A DNA stretch of 64,000 nucleotides from Betaproteobacteria bacterium (GTDB lineage: Bacteria > Pseudomonadota > Gammaproteobacteria > Burkholderiales > SG8-41), in contig VGID01000008.1 of NCBI GenBank assembly GCA_016868035.1, forward strand, positions 30,216-94,215. The letters are read 5' to 3'. This document shows, one piece after another, positions 44,552 to 52,834 of this stretch. A program made the translations under genes and the position numbers. The notes under the pieces are model-generated. The model saw only the letters and a list, made by a program, of their open reading frames with translations, searched no databases and was not told the DNA's origin. How positions within the stretch are numbered: the first letter of the stretch is position 1; every line of letters begins with the position of its first letter.

Positions 44552-45925
44552 TCACGCCGCCCTCCTGATCGGAAAGCTCGCGATGTAGCGCTCGGGGCTC
44601 GCGGGATCGAACTCCTTCTTCATCACCGCAAATTTCTTCGTCGTGGTGACGGGCGGGGTGAGTCCCACCTCCTTCATGAGCCTTGCCGCGTCGGTGGCAA
44701 GGAACACCTCGCGCGCGACTCGTTCGTAGTTCACGTCGCCCTTCAGCTGCCCCCAGCGCTTCATCTGCGTGAGGATCCACACTGCGAACGAATGCCACGG
44801 GAACGGATCGAAGTCGATGCGATCCGGCACCTTGCGCACGTTGCCGAGCCCGTCAGCGAACGTTCCGGTGAGCACCTGCTCGACCACGGTCACCGGCTGG
44901 TTGAGATAGTTCGCCGGCGCGATCGCCGCGGCGATCTCCTTGCGGTTCTCGGACTTCCGGGCATAGGCGGTCGCATCGAGGATCGCTTTCAGCAGCGCGT
45001 GGTAGGTGTTCGGCAGCTCGGTGACGAACTCCTTGCTCGCGGCAAAGGCGCAGCACGGGTGCCCCTCCCAGATGTCCTTCGAGAGCGTGTGGATGAAGCC
45101 CACACCGTCGTAGACCGCGCGCTGGTTCACCGGATCGGGCGCAAGAAAGCCGTCGATGTTGTCCGCGCGCATGTTGGCCACCATCTCGGGCGGCGGGACC
45201 GCGCGGATCTGGATGTCGCGATCGGGGTCGAGCCCGAACTCCGCGACGTAGTAGCGCAGCAGGTAGTTGTGCATCGAGTAGTCGAAGGGCACGGCAAACT
45301 TGAAACCCTTCCATGTCTTCGGGTCGCGCCGGTCCTTGTGCTTGATCGCGAGCGTGATCGCCTGCCCGTTGATGTTCTCGACCGCCGGCATGGTGTAGGG
45401 AACCGGAGTCGCGCCCGCGCCCAGCGTGATCGCGAGCGGCATGGGCGAGAGCATGTGCGCGGCGTCGTATTCCTTGTTGAGCGTCTTGTCGCGGATCACC
45501 GCCCAGCCCGCGGTCTTCACCACCTCGACGTCGAGCCCGTGCCGGGAGTAGAAGCCCATGGGGTGCGCCATGATGATGGGGGTGGCGCAGGTGATCGGGA
45601 TGAAGCCCACCTTGAGCTTCGACTTCTCGATCCTGCCCTTCTGCTGGGCGAAGGCCTCCTTCGCCGCGCCGAGCGGAAACAGGCTCGAGACCGCGGCGAG
45701 CGCCGTGCCGGACCCGACCGCCCGGATGAAGCGCCGGCGCGTCTCGTCGTGCGGGAACAGCGCGCGCATGACCGCGCCTTCGACCGCCCGTCCGGCGAGC
45801 GCGGCGGAATCGGCGCGCGCGGTGTCGGCCGCGTGCTCGCTTTGCGTGGCATGGCGGCCGCAGCTGCAGCCGTGAATGAGCGTTGCTTCGGAACGGAACG
45901 GATCATCGAACGCGGACATCGCCAT
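44552..45925 (-). CDS. CmpA/NrtA-type ABC substrate-binding protein, Tat-exported
   Basis: 457 aa. An unusual 50-residue N-terminus with HGCSCGRHATQSEH precedes the twin-arginine signal TRRRFIRAVGSGTALAAV (about residues 61-78). The mature protein has KVGFIPITCATPIIMAHPMGFY and AAHMLSPMPLAITLG, typical of nitrate/bicarbonate/cyanate binding proteins. The N-terminal cysteine-histidine stretch is a family feature in related proteins I recall, but its role is unclear. It heads the cyanate operon and should deliver cyanate (or nitrate) to the permease. Confidence 0.9.
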   Translation of the reverse strand: MAMSAFDDPFRSEATLIHGCSCGRHATQSEHAADTARADSAALAGRAVEGAVMRALFPHDETRRRFIRAVGSGTALAAVSSLFPLGAAKEAFAQQKGRIEKSKLKVGFIPITCATPIIMAHPMGFYSRHGLDVEVVKTAGWAVIRDKTLNKEYDAAHMLSPMPLAITLGAGATPVPYTMPAVENINGQAITLAIKHKDRRDPKTWKGFKFAVPFDYSMHNYLLRYYVAEFGLDPDRDIQIRAVPPPEMVANMRADNIDGFLAPDPVNQRAVYDGVGFIHTLSKDIWEGHPCCAFAASKEFVTELPNTYHALLKAILDATAYARKSENRKEIAAAIAPANYLNQPVTVVEQVLTGTFADGLGNVRKVPDRIDFDPFPWHSFAVWILTQMKRWGQLKGDVNYERVAREVFLATDAARLMKEVGLTPPVTTTKKFAVMKKEFDPASPERYIASFPIRRAA

Positions 45926-46046
45926 CTCCTTGTGAGAGTTGATGCCTGCGTTACTGCACGATGCATACCAGATCGGCCTGCGACACAGCGCGGGCCGACA
46001 AAGAGACCATTAACAACCTGATTTGCTTGAAGTATCGGTGGATATC

Positions 46047-46108
46047 CCGGCGGCCTGCCCTTGATTGCCGCCGGTACACCAGCGGCAATCATGCACGTTA
46101 TTAGTGCA
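46047..46108. promoter_or_regulatory. Overlapping inverted repeats in the cyanate-operon/M48 divergent gap
   Basis: CCGGCGGC (46047-46054) can pair with GCCGCCGG (46067-46074). GATTGCCGC (46063-46071), sharing bases with the latter, can instead pair with GCGGCAATC (46082-46090). A third stem TGCAC/GTGCA spans 46092-46108. The first two pairings are mutually exclusive. Candidate operator or RNA switch in the 231-bp gap; strand not determined. Confidence 0.45.
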
Positions 46109-46156
46109 GGGTGCACCGCTTTCGCGCCTCTTTTTTGGTCGCAGTAGAATTTGTCC

Positions 46157-47608
46157 ATGACACCGAACGCTTCGTCCCGGATCACCGCGCTGCTGCTTGC
46201 GCTCGCGCTCACGAACTGCGCGCAGAATCCCGTCACCGGCCAGCAGAACCTCGTGCTGATGTCCGAATCGCAGGAGATCACGACCGGCCGCCGCGAGGAT
46301 CCCAAGGTGCGCCAGGAGTACGGCGTCTACGAGAACGCGCCGCTCCAGCAGTACGTGAACGAGATCGGCCAGCGCCTGGCGCGCGCGAGCCACCGGCCGA
46401 ACCTCGAATACCAGTTTCTGGTCGTGGACTCGCCGGACGTGAATGCGTTCGCGCTGCCCGGCGGCTATATCTATATCACCCGCGGCATCCTCGCCTACCT
46501 CAACTCCGAGGCCGAGCTCGCCGCGGTGCTGGGCCACGAGCTCGGCCACGTCACGGCGCGCCATTCGGTACAGCAGATCTCGGCGGCTACGGCCGCCAGT
46601 GTCGGTGCGGCGATCCTGCAGATCTTCGTGCCCGAAACGCGCGGCATCGTGGGCGACAATCTCATCAACGTCCTGGGCGGGGCCCTGCTCGCGGGCTACG
46701 GGCGCGAGCACGAGCTCGAAGCCGATCGTCTCGGCGCCGAGTATCTCGCGCGCACCGGCTACGATCCGCAGGCCATGGTGAAAGTGGTGGGCGTGCTGAA
46801 AAACCAGGAACTGTTCGACGCAGAGGTCGCCAAGGCAGAGGGCCGCCAACCGCGCCGCTATCACGGCCTGTTCGCGACACACCCCGACAGCGACACGCGG
46901 TTGCAGCAGGTGGTGGGCGAGGCCGCGCGTTTCAAGCAGGCAACCACGCGCACCGGGCAGGAGGAATTCCTGCGCCGGGCCGACCGCATGATCTTCGGCG
47001 ACAGCCCGAGCCAGGGCGTGGTGCGCAACAACCACCTCTACCACGCGGAGCTTGGGCTCGCAATGCGGTTCCCGGCGGGGTGGCGCGTGCAGAACCGGCC
47101 GCAGAACGTCCAGGCGGTCAGCCCCAACGCGGAAGCGCTGATCGACCTGCGCATCGCCGGCCCGGCGAAGGGCACCCCGTCGGAGGTGCTGCGCAAATTC
47201 GTGCGCCTGCCTTTCGGGTCGGAAGTGACGTCCACGACCGTCGGGGGGCTGCCCGCCGCAGTCGCGAACACGAGCATCGGCGGCAAGCCGACGCGCGTCG
47301 TTTCGGTATTTCTCGGGAAGTTCGCGTACCTCATCGGCGCACAAGCGCGCTCGCAGCCCGCGTTCAGCCAGCACCAGGCCGAGATCAACGCTTCGCTCAT
47401 GAGCTTCCACGCGATCACGGCCGAGGAGCGCGCGCTTGCCCGTCCGCTGCGCATGCGCGTGATTTCCGCCGACGCCGGCCTCACGTTCGCCGAGCTGGCG
47501 CGCCGATCCCCGCTCGGCAAGTTTGCCGAGGGCCATTTGCGCGTGATCAACGGACTCTATCCCCGGGGCGAGCCGGTTGCCGGCCAGCCGGTGAAGATCG
47601 TCGAATAA
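46157..47608 (+). CDS. M48 family metalloprotease lipoprotein (BepA-like)
   Basis: 483 aa from ATG 46157 (TTG at 46151 is possible in frame). A lipoprotein-like signal ends at LTNC (cysteine near residue 16). The zinc site is LGHELGHVTARHSV with H127-E-x-x-H131, and the third ligand glutamate is in GREHELEADRLG. The C-terminal half resembles the BepA/LoiP group, including the final ...LRVINGLYPRGEPVAGQ-KIVE stretch. It likely degrades or helps assemble outer-membrane proteins in the periplasm. Confidence 0.9.
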   Translation: MTPNASSRITALLLALALTNCAQNPVTGQQNLVLMSESQEITTGRREDPKVRQEYGVYENAPLQQYVNEIGQRLARASHRPNLEYQFLVVDSPDVNAFALPGGYIYITRGILAYLNSEAELAAVLGHELGHVTARHSVQQISAATAASVGAAILQIFVPETRGIVGDNLINVLGGALLAGYGREHELEADRLGAEYLARTGYDPQAMVKVVGVLKNQELFDAEVAKAEGRQPRRYHGLFATHPDSDTRLQQVVGEAARFKQATTRTGQEEFLRRADRMIFGDSPSQGVVRNNHLYHAELGLAMRFPAGWRVQNRPQNVQAVSPNAEALIDLRIAGPAKGTPSEVLRKFVRLPFGSEVTSTTVGGLPAAVANTSIGGKPTRVVSVFLGKFAYLIGAQARSQPAFSQHQAEINASLMSFHAITAEERALARPLRMRVISADAGLTFAELARRSPLGKFAEGHLRVINGLYPRGEPVAGQPVKIVE

Positions 47609-47717
47609 TCGCGCGGGCGGCTTTCGCTCGCCGTGCGCGCGATGCGATAATCGCGCCTGAAGAAGAACAAGCAGACGAAATGCGCACGTTCCGCGAGCCC
47701 TGCGGGGGCTTCCACCG

Positions 47718-49331
47718 ATGATTTCGCAGCGCAGCCTGCTCGTCGCCATTTTTTGCGCAGCCTGGATCATGCCCGGGCTCATCGGGCACGATCCGTGGAA
47801 GCCCGATGAAGCCTTCACCTTCGGGGTCGTCTACGAAATTCTCCGTGGCGGGTCGTGGATCGTGCCGACGCTCGCGGGCGAGCCGTTTCTCGGGGAGCCG
47901 CCGCTCTATCACCTGACTGCCGCGGCAAGCGCGCTCGTCTTTTCCTCGATCCTGCCGCTGCACGATGCGGCCCGGCTCGCAACCGGCTTCTGGATGGCGA
48001 TCACGTTCGCCTTCACCGCGATCACCGGGCGCGAGTTCTACGGCAAGCGCTACGGCGCGGTCTCGGCGCTGCTGCTGCTCGGCTGCTTCGGGCTCGTCAT
48101 GCGCAGCCATCAGCTCATCTCCGACGTGGCGCTGCTCGCGGGCTTCGCCATCGCCTACTACGGTTTCGCGCTGGCACTGCGCCGCGGCGCGCCAGGAGGC
48201 TTCTGGATCGGAACCGGCATCGGCGCGGCCTTCCTCGCGAACGGTGTGCTCGGTCCCGCGATCTTGGTGCTCATTGCGCTGCTGCTGCCGGTCGTGTCGA
48301 GCCACTGGCGCAACCGCGGCTACGCGATGGCGCTGGCGGTGGCGGGTGTCGCCGCGGCCCCGTGGCTCGCAATCTGGCCGCTGCTCCTCTATCAGCATTC
48401 GGGCACGCTGCTCGAAGCGTGGTTCTGGCAGGCGAACGTCGGGCGCTACTTCGGCACGGCCGGCCGCGGCCCCGAGAGCGTCACCGCGCATTACCTGCGC
48501 ATCCTGCCTTGGTACGCGTGGCCCGTGTGGCCGCTTGCGCTCTGGGTGCTGTGGCGCGAGCGCCTGGGCGGGCTGTACAAACCGGCCATCGTGCTGCCGC
48601 TCGCAGGATTTGCCGTGACCCTGGCGGTGCTCTCCGGCACGGCCGACGCGCGCGAACTCTATGCGTTGCCCCTGCTGCTTCCGCTGTCGCTCCTGGCGGT
48701 GCCAGCGCCCGAGACGCTGCGCCGTGGCGCCGCGCAGGCGTGGTACTGGTTCAGCGCGATGGTGTTTACCTTTTTCCTGCTGGTGTTCTGGTTCTACTGG
48801 AGCGGGCTCGAGCTGGGCGTCCCCGCGCGGCTGCACGAGCACCTGCACCGCATGCGACCCGGATACGATCCGGGCTTCCGCTCTCTGCCCTTCGCGCTCG
48901 GCCTCGCCTACACGCTCGCGTGGTTCGGCGTGCTGTTGTCGTTCAAGCGCAGCTCGGTGCGGCCGGTCGTCGTGTGGGCCGCCGGCATGACCGCCGCCTG
49001 GGCGCTGCTCGCCATCCTGTTCGTCGGGTGGGCGGACAACGCGAAGAGCTACCGCTCGATGATCGTGTCCATGCAGCAGGCCCTGCCCAAGAAATACGAC
49101 TGCATCTCGAGCAAGGACCTGGGCGAGCCGCAGCGTGCGCTGCTTCATTACTTCGCGGGCATCATCACCTATCGCGACGAGGTGCCGGACCGGCGCCGGC
49201 GTTGCGAGCTACTGCTGGTGCAGGGCAGGCCGCACCAGGAGCTCGCGCCAAGCGACCCGTGGCGCAAGATCTGGGAAGGCGCGCGCCCGGGCGACAAGGA
49301 CGAGCGCTATCGCCTCTATCAGAGGCGGTAA
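47718..49331 (+). CDS. ArnT-like glycosyltransferase family 39/83 membrane protein
   Basis: 537 aa with about 10-11 hydrophobic spans. The N-terminal GLIGHDPWKPDEAFTFGVVYE carries the acidic residue pair of the ArnT/PMT family, followed by LYHLTAAASALVF. Such enzymes use lipid-linked sugars to modify lipid A or proteins at the periplasmic face. The C-terminal part (SYRSMIVSMQQALPKKYDCISSKDL) is a soluble domain. Substrate unknown. Confidence 0.88.
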   Translation: MISQRSLLVAIFCAAWIMPGLIGHDPWKPDEAFTFGVVYEILRGGSWIVPTLAGEPFLGEPPLYHLTAAASALVFSSILPLHDAARLATGFWMAITFAFTAITGREFYGKRYGAVSALLLLGCFGLVMRSHQLISDVALLAGFAIAYYGFALALRRGAPGGFWIGTGIGAAFLANGVLGPAILVLIALLLPVVSSHWRNRGYAMALAVAGVAAAPWLAIWPLLLYQHSGTLLEAWFWQANVGRYFGTAGRGPESVTAHYLRILPWYAWPVWPLALWVLWRERLGGLYKPAIVLPLAGFAVTLAVLSGTADARELYALPLLLPLSLLAVPAPETLRRGAAQAWYWFSAMVFTFFLLVFWFYWSGLELGVPARLHEHLHRMRPGYDPGFRSLPFALGLAYTLAWFGVLLSFKRSSVRPVVVWAAGMTAAWALLAILFVGWADNAKSYRSMIVSMQQALPKKYDCISSKDLGEPQRALLHYFAGIITYRDEVPDRRRRCELLLVQGRPHQELAPSDPWRKIWEGARPGDKDERYRLYQRR

Positions 49332-49472
49332 GCCGTAAGCAGTCAGCGGTGAGCGGGGAACTTCAAGAACAGCAGTAAGCAGGGAGCGGTGGGCAGTGAG
49401 CGGGAACTTCCGGTAACAGGCAAGTCCAATCTTACCGCTTACCGCTTACCGCTTACCGCTTACCGCTCACGA
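49329..49472. repeat. Heptamer element: GTAAGCG/GTGAGCG arms, GGAACTTC cores and five TTACCGC copies
   Basis: TAAGCCG, TAAGCAG, TCAGCGG, TGAGCGG units lead into GGGAACTTC, then a second partial copy (CAGTAAGC... GGCAGTGAGC) and GGGAACTTCC. Then 49432-49466 is five perfect TTACCGC copies. GCAGTGAGCGGGAACTTCCG (49393-49412) matches the complement near 8760-8780 exactly. It lies between the ArnT-like and hslO genes. Confidence 0.92.
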
Positions 49473-49483
49473 CAACAGGTTCC

Positions 49484-50344
49484 ATGAACGACTCGATCCA
49501 GCGCTTCCTGTTCGAGCACGCCCCGATCCGCGGCGAGATCGCGCGCCTCGACGAGACCTGGCGCGCCGTGCTCGACCGCCACGACTATCCGCCGGCGCTG
49601 CGCTCCCTGCTCGGTGAAATGATAGCCGCGGCGGCGCTGCTCGCGGCGACGATCAAGTTCGACGGCTCGATGATCATGCAGATGCAGGGCGAAAGCCCCG
49701 CGCGGCTGCTCGTGGTCGAGTGCACCAGCGAGTACACCATGCGCGCGACCGCGAAGTGGGCCGGGGAGATCGGGTCCGCGCAACTGCCCGATCTGCTCTT
49801 CGCGGGCCGGTTCGCGATCACGCTCGCCGCGCGCGACGGCCAGCAGAACTACCAGGGCATCGTGCAGGTCGAAGGCGGGACCGTGGCCGGGATACTCGAG
49901 CATTACATGCGTCATTCCGAGCAGCTTGACACGCGTATCTGGCTCGCAACCGACGGCACGCGCGCCGCGGGACTGTTGCTGCAGAAGCTCCCGCAGCAAG
50001 CGCGCGACGCCGACAGCTGGCAGCGCGCCCAGCGCCTGGCAGAGACGGTCACCGAGGCCGAGTTGCTCGGGCTCCCCGGACCATCGCTGCTGCGCCGCCT
50101 CTACCGGGAAGAAGACGTGCGCGTGTTCGAGCCGCGCCCGGTACGCTTCGGCTGCCCGTGCTCGCGCGAGCGCGTGGCAAGCATGCTGCGTATGCTGGGG
50201 GACGCCGAGGTGCGCGAGATCCTCGCCGAGCGCGGCGCGGTGGACGTCACCTGCGAATTCTGCAACAAGGCCTACCGCTTCGACCGCGCGGAAACCGAAC
50301 GGGCATTCGCCACGGACTCCCCGGGCGCACGCACGCAGCACTAA
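49484..50344 (+). CDS. hslO: Redox-regulated chaperone Hsp33
   Basis: 286 aa, the usual length. The C-terminal zinc/redox switch is CPC (near residue 224) and CEFC (near residue 256), a tetracysteine centre that releases zinc on oxidation and activates holdase function. N-terminal ALLAATIKFDGSMIMQMQGES is typical. Cytoplasmic. The gene starts 12 bp after the heptamer element. Confidence 0.95.
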   Translation: MNDSIQRFLFEHAPIRGEIARLDETWRAVLDRHDYPPALRSLLGEMIAAAALLAATIKFDGSMIMQMQGESPARLLVVECTSEYTMRATAKWAGEIGSAQLPDLLFAGRFAITLAARDGQQNYQGIVQVEGGTVAGILEHYMRHSEQLDTRIWLATDGTRAAGLLLQKLPQQARDADSWQRAQRLAETVTEAELLGLPGPSLLRRLYREEDVRVFEPRPVRFGCPCSRERVASMLRMLGDAEVREILAERGAVDVTCEFCNKAYRFDRAETERAFATDSPGARTQH

Positions 50345-50352
50345 CCGCGGTG

Positions 50353-50406
50353 CGGGGTTCCAAGTTTCGGGTTTGGGGTTTCGGGTTTAAGGTTCCAGGT
50401 TCGCGG
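50353..50406. repeat. Heptamer array of the GGGTTTC/AGGTTCC type
   Basis: About seven degenerate units (GGGTTCC, AAGTTTC, GGGTTTG, GGGTTTC, GGGTTTA, AGGTTCC, AGGTTCG) follow the hslO stop by 9 bp. A weak inverted unit (CTCGAAACCG) near 50438 may be the second arm. Confidence 0.75.
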
Positions 50407-50592
50407 AAACAAGATCAATCGCGAACGCGCCGCTCGTAACTCGAAACCGCGCACATCGCGCGTCATGCTGTGGCGCACAAATTTCTCGACAGAGGCGCCG
50501 AGGCGGCGTAAAATTAGCCTTCCCTGCCGGTGCCGTATGTCGGGCAACCAGCGAATTAATCCTTATAGCATCAAAGACTTAAGGAGAACCCC

Positions 50593-51783
50593 ATGGGTAA
50601 TGGACGCGAAATAGTGGTGCTCGCTGGCGTGCGTACGGCGATTGGCGAATACGGCGGCGCACTGAAGGACATCGCGCCGACGGAACTCGCCGCGCAGGTC
50701 GTGCGCGAGGCGGTCAAGCGCGCCAAGCTGGAGGCGAAGGAAGTCGGCGCATGCGTGCTGGGCAACGTGATCCATACGGAGCCGAAGGACATGTACTTCT
50801 CGCGCGTCGCCGCCATCAAAGGCGGGCTGCCGCAGGATGCCACCGCGCTCACTGTGAACCGCCTGTGCGGCAGCGGATTGCAGGCGATCGTCTCCGCGGC
50901 GCAGTCCATCATGCTGAACGACGCCGATGTCGCGGTCGGCGGCGGAGCGGAGTCGATGAGCCGCGGCGCCTACATCCTGCCCACGCTGCGCTGGGGCCAG
51001 CGCATGAGCGACGGCGGCGTGGTGGACATGATGGTGGGGGCGCTCACCGATCCCTTTGACACCGTGCACATGGGCATCACCGCCGAGAACATCGCGGAGA
51101 AGTGGAAGATCAGCCGCGAGCAACAGGACGAATTCTCCGTGGAAAGTCACCGCCGCGCGATCAACGCGATCGAAAAAGGTTATTTCAAGGACCAGATCCT
51201 CCCGATCGAGCTGAAGACCCGCAAGGGCACGACGGTGTTCGACCGGGACGAGCATCCGCGCGCCGACGCGAGCGTGGAAGGCCTCGCCAAGCTGCGCGCC
51301 GTGTTCAAGAAGGACGGCACGGTGACCGCGGGCAACGCGTCCGGCATCAACGACGGTGCCGCGGCTGTGGTGCTGATGGAGCGCGCGGCCGCGGAAAAGA
51401 GGGGCCTGAAACCGATGGCGCGGCTCGTGTCCTACGGGCTGGCGGGCGTGGATCCCAAGTACATGGGCATCGGTCCGGTTCCAGCCTCCAAGCAGGCGCT
51501 GGAGCGCGCGGGACTCAAGGTCGAGCAGATGGACGTGATCGAGTCGAACGAGGCGTTCGCCGTGCAGGCCCTGGCGGTCTCGGGCGACCTCAAGTTCGAT
51601 TCCAAGAAAGCCAACCCCAACGGCGGCGCGGTGGGTCTAGGTCACCCGATCGGCGCGACCGGCGCCGTGCTCACGGTCAAGGCGCTCTACGAGCTGCAGC
51701 GCACGGGCGGCCGCTACGCCCTGGTCACGATGTGCATCGGAGGCGGCCAGGGCATCGCCGCCGTCTTCGAGCGGCTGCACTGA
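50593..51783 (+). CDS. Acetyl-CoA C-acetyltransferase (thiolase)
   Basis: 396 aa with an AAGGAG ribosome site upstream. The nucleophile cysteine C92 is in NRLCGSGLQAI, the histidine in GLGHPIGATGA, and the second cysteine in TMCIGGGQGIAAVF. Pattern is PhaA/AtoB-type biosynthetic thiolase. It joins or splits acetyl-CoA and could feed polyhydroxybutyrate or fatty-acid-like pathways; no phaB or phaC is in the window. Confidence 0.95.
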   Translation: MGNGREIVVLAGVRTAIGEYGGALKDIAPTELAAQVVREAVKRAKLEAKEVGACVLGNVIHTEPKDMYFSRVAAIKGGLPQDATALTVNRLCGSGLQAIVSAAQSIMLNDADVAVGGGAESMSRGAYILPTLRWGQRMSDGGVVDMMVGALTDPFDTVHMGITAENIAEKWKISREQQDEFSVESHRRAINAIEKGYFKDQILPIELKTRKGTTVFDRDEHPRADASVEGLAKLRAVFKKDGTVTAGNASGINDGAAAVVLMERAAAEKRGLKPMARLVSYGLAGVDPKYMGIGPVPASKQALERAGLKVEQMDVIESNEAFAVQALAVSGDLKFDSKKANPNGGAVGLGHPIGATGAVLTVKALYELQRTGGRYALVTMCIGGGQGIAAVFERLH

Positions 51784-51788
51784 GGTGC

Positions 51789-51899
51789 GGGATTGAGGAT
51801 TGAGGACTGAGCACTGAATCGGGGCGCTGCGGCGCCCCTTCTTTTTCGCCCCCCGCAATCCTCAATCCTCAATCCTCAATCCTCGATCCTCAATCCTGT
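51789..51899. repeat. Heptamer element: GGATTGA array, terminator core, inverted TCAATCC array
   Basis: Left arm 51789-51814 (GGATTGA, GGATTGA, GGACTGA). Right arm 51857-51899 has about six CAATCCT copies with one variant. The core holds a 7-bp GC hairpin that looks like an intrinsic terminator. The right arm runs into the end of the EI24 gene, supplying its last codons and stop. Confidence 0.9.
51821..51846 (+). terminator. Intrinsic terminator in the core of a heptamer element
   Basis: GGGGCGC, loop TGCG, GCGCCCC, followed by TTCTTTTTC. It ends the thiolase transcript and is flanked on both sides by inverted heptamer arms. Confidence 0.8.
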
Positions 51900-52608
51900 C
51901 TCTCAGCTGCGCCAGCTCGCCCAGGCACAGGTGCGTGAATGCAAGCGCGCCCAGTACCGGAACCGCCAGGTTCACGAACGGCACCCAGTACAAAGCCCCC
52001 AGCAGGACCCCGAGCCCAAAGAACCGTCCGCGCGCGCGCGCGACGATGCTGGCGTATTCCGCCGCCGTCGCGTGCTCCGCGAGCGCGTCGTAGCGGAACA
52101 TGCGCTGATTGAAATGCGCCGCAAGGAGCAACGGCGCGAGCAGCGCGCCAATCCCCGTCAGCCACAGCGGAAGCGTGATCAGCCATAGCACCACGAACAC
52201 GGCGATCGCGGCCGCGGCGTTGGCCAGGCTGCCCGCCACGGTACCGCCTCTGCGCGGCTCGAGCCGCGGGAAATGGCGCTTGCCGACCCACGGCACGATC
52301 ACCGGCATCGCGACGAGCTCGGTGACGACGAGCGCCGTGATGAGCATGACGGGCAGAAGCAGCGCCACCGCAACGATCGTGCTGGCCCAGATAAAGACCC
52401 ACGACAGGCCGAGGCTGCCCACCCAGGCGAGCCACGAGGCGCCGGCCACCCAGTCCGACACCCACCGCGCCCAGTCTCCGGCATACGTCCACACTAATGC
52501 GCCCCAGACCGCGAATGCCGCGAGCGGCGGGATGAGGATCAACACCATGATGCGCGGCTGGCGCAGGTCGCCGAGAGCACGCACGAGGGCTGTGGCCACG
52601 GGATGCAC
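51862..52608 (-). CDS. EI24 domain membrane protein
   Basis: 248 aa, predicted with four to five hydrophobic spans. Pattern matches the EI24/CysZ-like family (VLILIPPLAAFAVWGALVWTYA, ALLLPVMLITALVVTELVAMPVIVP). Some members act in sulfate uptake (CysZ), others in unrelated roles; function unknown. The C-terminal tail DRIEDRGLRIED is encoded by the heptamer arm (CAATCCT repeats read on the minus strand), so the gene end has been remodelled by the repeat. Confidence 0.85.
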   Translation of the reverse strand: MHPVATALVRALGDLRQPRIMVLILIPPLAAFAVWGALVWTYAGDWARWVSDWVAGASWLAWVGSLGLSWVFIWASTIVAVALLLPVMLITALVVTELVAMPVIVPWVGKRHFPRLEPRRGGTVAGSLANAAAAIAVFVVLWLITLPLWLTGIGALLAPLLLAAHFNQRMFRYDALAEHATAAEYASIVARARGRFFGLGVLLGALYWVPFVNLAVPVLGALAFTHLCLGELAQLRDRIEDRGLRIED

Positions 52609-52623
52609 GCGGCTCCCCAGCGG

Positions 52624-52834
52624 CTAGCAGCCTGTCGGACTTAGGGTCCCGACAGGCTGCTCACAGCAAAACCGCCTCATGATCGGGCTTACGTTCAATG
52701 CAAAACCACCCCGGCAGGCCCCGAAAACGCGCATCGAGCCAGTCTCGGCGTCATTATTATGTTTTTGTCCTCTCGTTTTCATGAGGCGGTTTTGCAATAG
52801 GAGCTTGTCGCGCGCAAGTCCGACAAGCTCCTAG
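52624..52834. mobile_element. 203-bp nested-palindrome MITE-like element with CTAG flanks
   Basis: The element 52628-52830 is bounded by CTAG on both sides. Terminal inverted repeats are CAGCCTGTCGGACTT and, inverted, GAGCTTGTCGGACTT (13 of 15 match). Each end is itself a hairpin: left stem CAGCCTGTCGG / CCGACAGGCTG and right stem GAGCTTGTCG / CGACAAGCTC, each with a 10-nt loop. Inside, GCAAAACCGCCTCATGA and its inverted copy near 52781-52797 form a third palindrome. No transposase lies within. The right CTAG supplies the lrgB stop codon. Confidence 0.8.
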
